Source: GWA2-46-10 sp964361435
GTDB taxonomy: Bacteria > Patescibacteriota > Minisyncoccia > UBA6257 > Colwellbacteraceae
DNA: 13,326 bases
NCBI GenBank assembly: GCA_964361435.1
Contig: CAYIAN010000011.1
Coordinates: forward strand, 1-13,326
Direction of reading: 5' to 3'
Of the stretch, positions 12,974-13,326 are shown in pieces. The position numbers were made by a program, and so were the translations under genes. The notes beneath the pieces were generated by a model. It saw only the letters and a program-made list of their open reading frames with translations, made no database searches and had not been told where the DNA came from. Within the stretch, counting starts at the first letter, position 1. Each line of letters opens with the position of its first letter.

Positions 12974-13326
12974 TAACTATATCGTAGCCGAAAAAGAACA
13001 CTAAAGTAACCCCAGTAGCAATAGATGGGCCAAGGGGAACGCTGGATTTAAACTTAAGCTTCCCCAAGCGCATCATGGTCAACCCGGCAATAGAACCCAC
13101 CATAAAAGCCAGAGTCACGGCCAAAACCATATCCGGTAAAACTAACCAGATTCCCAAAACGGTGGCCAACTTTACATCTCCCAGACCCATAGCCTTTCCT
13201 TTGCTCATTGCATAAGCTCCTCCAAAGAGCAATAGGGAAAAGATGGCGGCATAAAGATGGTTTAATAAAGTACTGTCCCCTGCGCGGAAAGCAAGATAGT
13301 ACATCCCTATGGAACTTATTCCTTCA
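12942..13326 (-). CDS. pilD: Prepilin peptidase, C-terminal part (start outside window)
   Basis: Integral membrane aspartic protease that cuts the leader from type IV prepilins such as the four encoded next to it. The frame is open to the window edge; the ATG at 13304 is internal, since seven further in-frame codons precede it. The visible 127 codons show several membrane helices and GLGDVKLATVLG, which carries the second catalytic aspartate (GxGDxKL). The later PLGPSIATG segment matches the PxGPxL region near the end of the family. The N-terminal half, with the methyltransferase-like zinc region and first aspartate, lies outside. Its position directly ahead of the pilin genes supports the call; a homologous archaeal-type peptidase is unlikely given the bacterial pilin motifs. 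Confidence 0.88.
   Translation of the reverse strand, partial: EGISSIGMYYLAFRAGDSTLLNHLYAAIFSLLLFGGAYAMSKGKAMGLGDVKLATVLGIWLVLPDMVLAVTLAFMVGSIAGLTMMRLGKLKFKSSVPLGPSIATGVTLVFFFGYDIVNAYFKIFGLF

Noticed and set aside
1..13326. UGA recoding, CRISPR array, insertion sequence or prophage
   Set aside because: TGA acts as a normal stop in several genes; no regularly spaced short repeats, transposase, integrase or terminal inverted repeats are visible.

Overview
The window looks like part of a small, streamlined bacterial genome, most likely a Candidate Phyla Radiation (Patescibacteria) member. The evidence is short versions of housekeeping enzymes (GpsA, GlpK, MurD), genes that overlap or sit a few bases apart, almost no Shine-Dalgarno sequences, Ig-like surface repeats with paired cysteines of a type I associate with that group, a stand-alone cyanophycin-synthetase-like ATP-grasp enzyme, and a type IV pilus minor-pilin cluster. 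This assignment is inference. TGA is used as a stop (for example at 4139-4141), so the code is the standard bacterial one, not the UGA=Gly variant.

Layout. Positions 1-647 (minus) hold the first 215 codons of a secreted, cysteine-containing protein that runs off the window. Divergent from it, gpsA and a shortened glpK (706-2750, plus) overlap by one base and supply sn-glycerol-3-phosphate. A tRNA-Met(CAT) follows. Next is a two-gene unit (2951-4704, plus): an ATP-grasp ligase and a membrane-anchored methyltransferase resembling the FAM173 lysine methyltransferases, overlapping by 4 bases. After a 178-base spacer come murD (peptidoglycan precursor synthesis) and tRNA-Asp(GTC). Everything from 706 to 6197 reads plus; everything from 6230 to 13326 reads minus.

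On the minus strand, read from the right edge, is one long, nearly gapless run: prepilin peptidase (partial), four pseudopilins (GspH/FimT-, PilV-, PilW- and PilX-like), NAD+-dependent DNA ligase ligA, gatC and gatA. The pilin part builds and processes minor subunits of a type IV pilus; ligA and gatCA (amidotransferase subunits for Gln-/Asn-tRNA) appear to share the transcript. Last on the minus strand is a secreted protein of three Ig-like repeats, whose reading frame is broken at an AAAAGGGG run near its start.

The most notable signals are: (i) -10 boxes placed only 6-8 bases before start codons at five transcription-unit starts, implying leaderless mRNAs, while the two tRNA promoters have -10 boxes 12-14 bases upstream; (ii) the ATP-grasp/methyltransferase pair, of unknown product; (iii) a glycerol kinase with intact glycerol-binding residues but about 110 residues missing from its C-terminal half; (iv) a DNA ligase lacking a normally conserved motif lysine and one zinc cysteine; (v) the frameshifted repeat protein.
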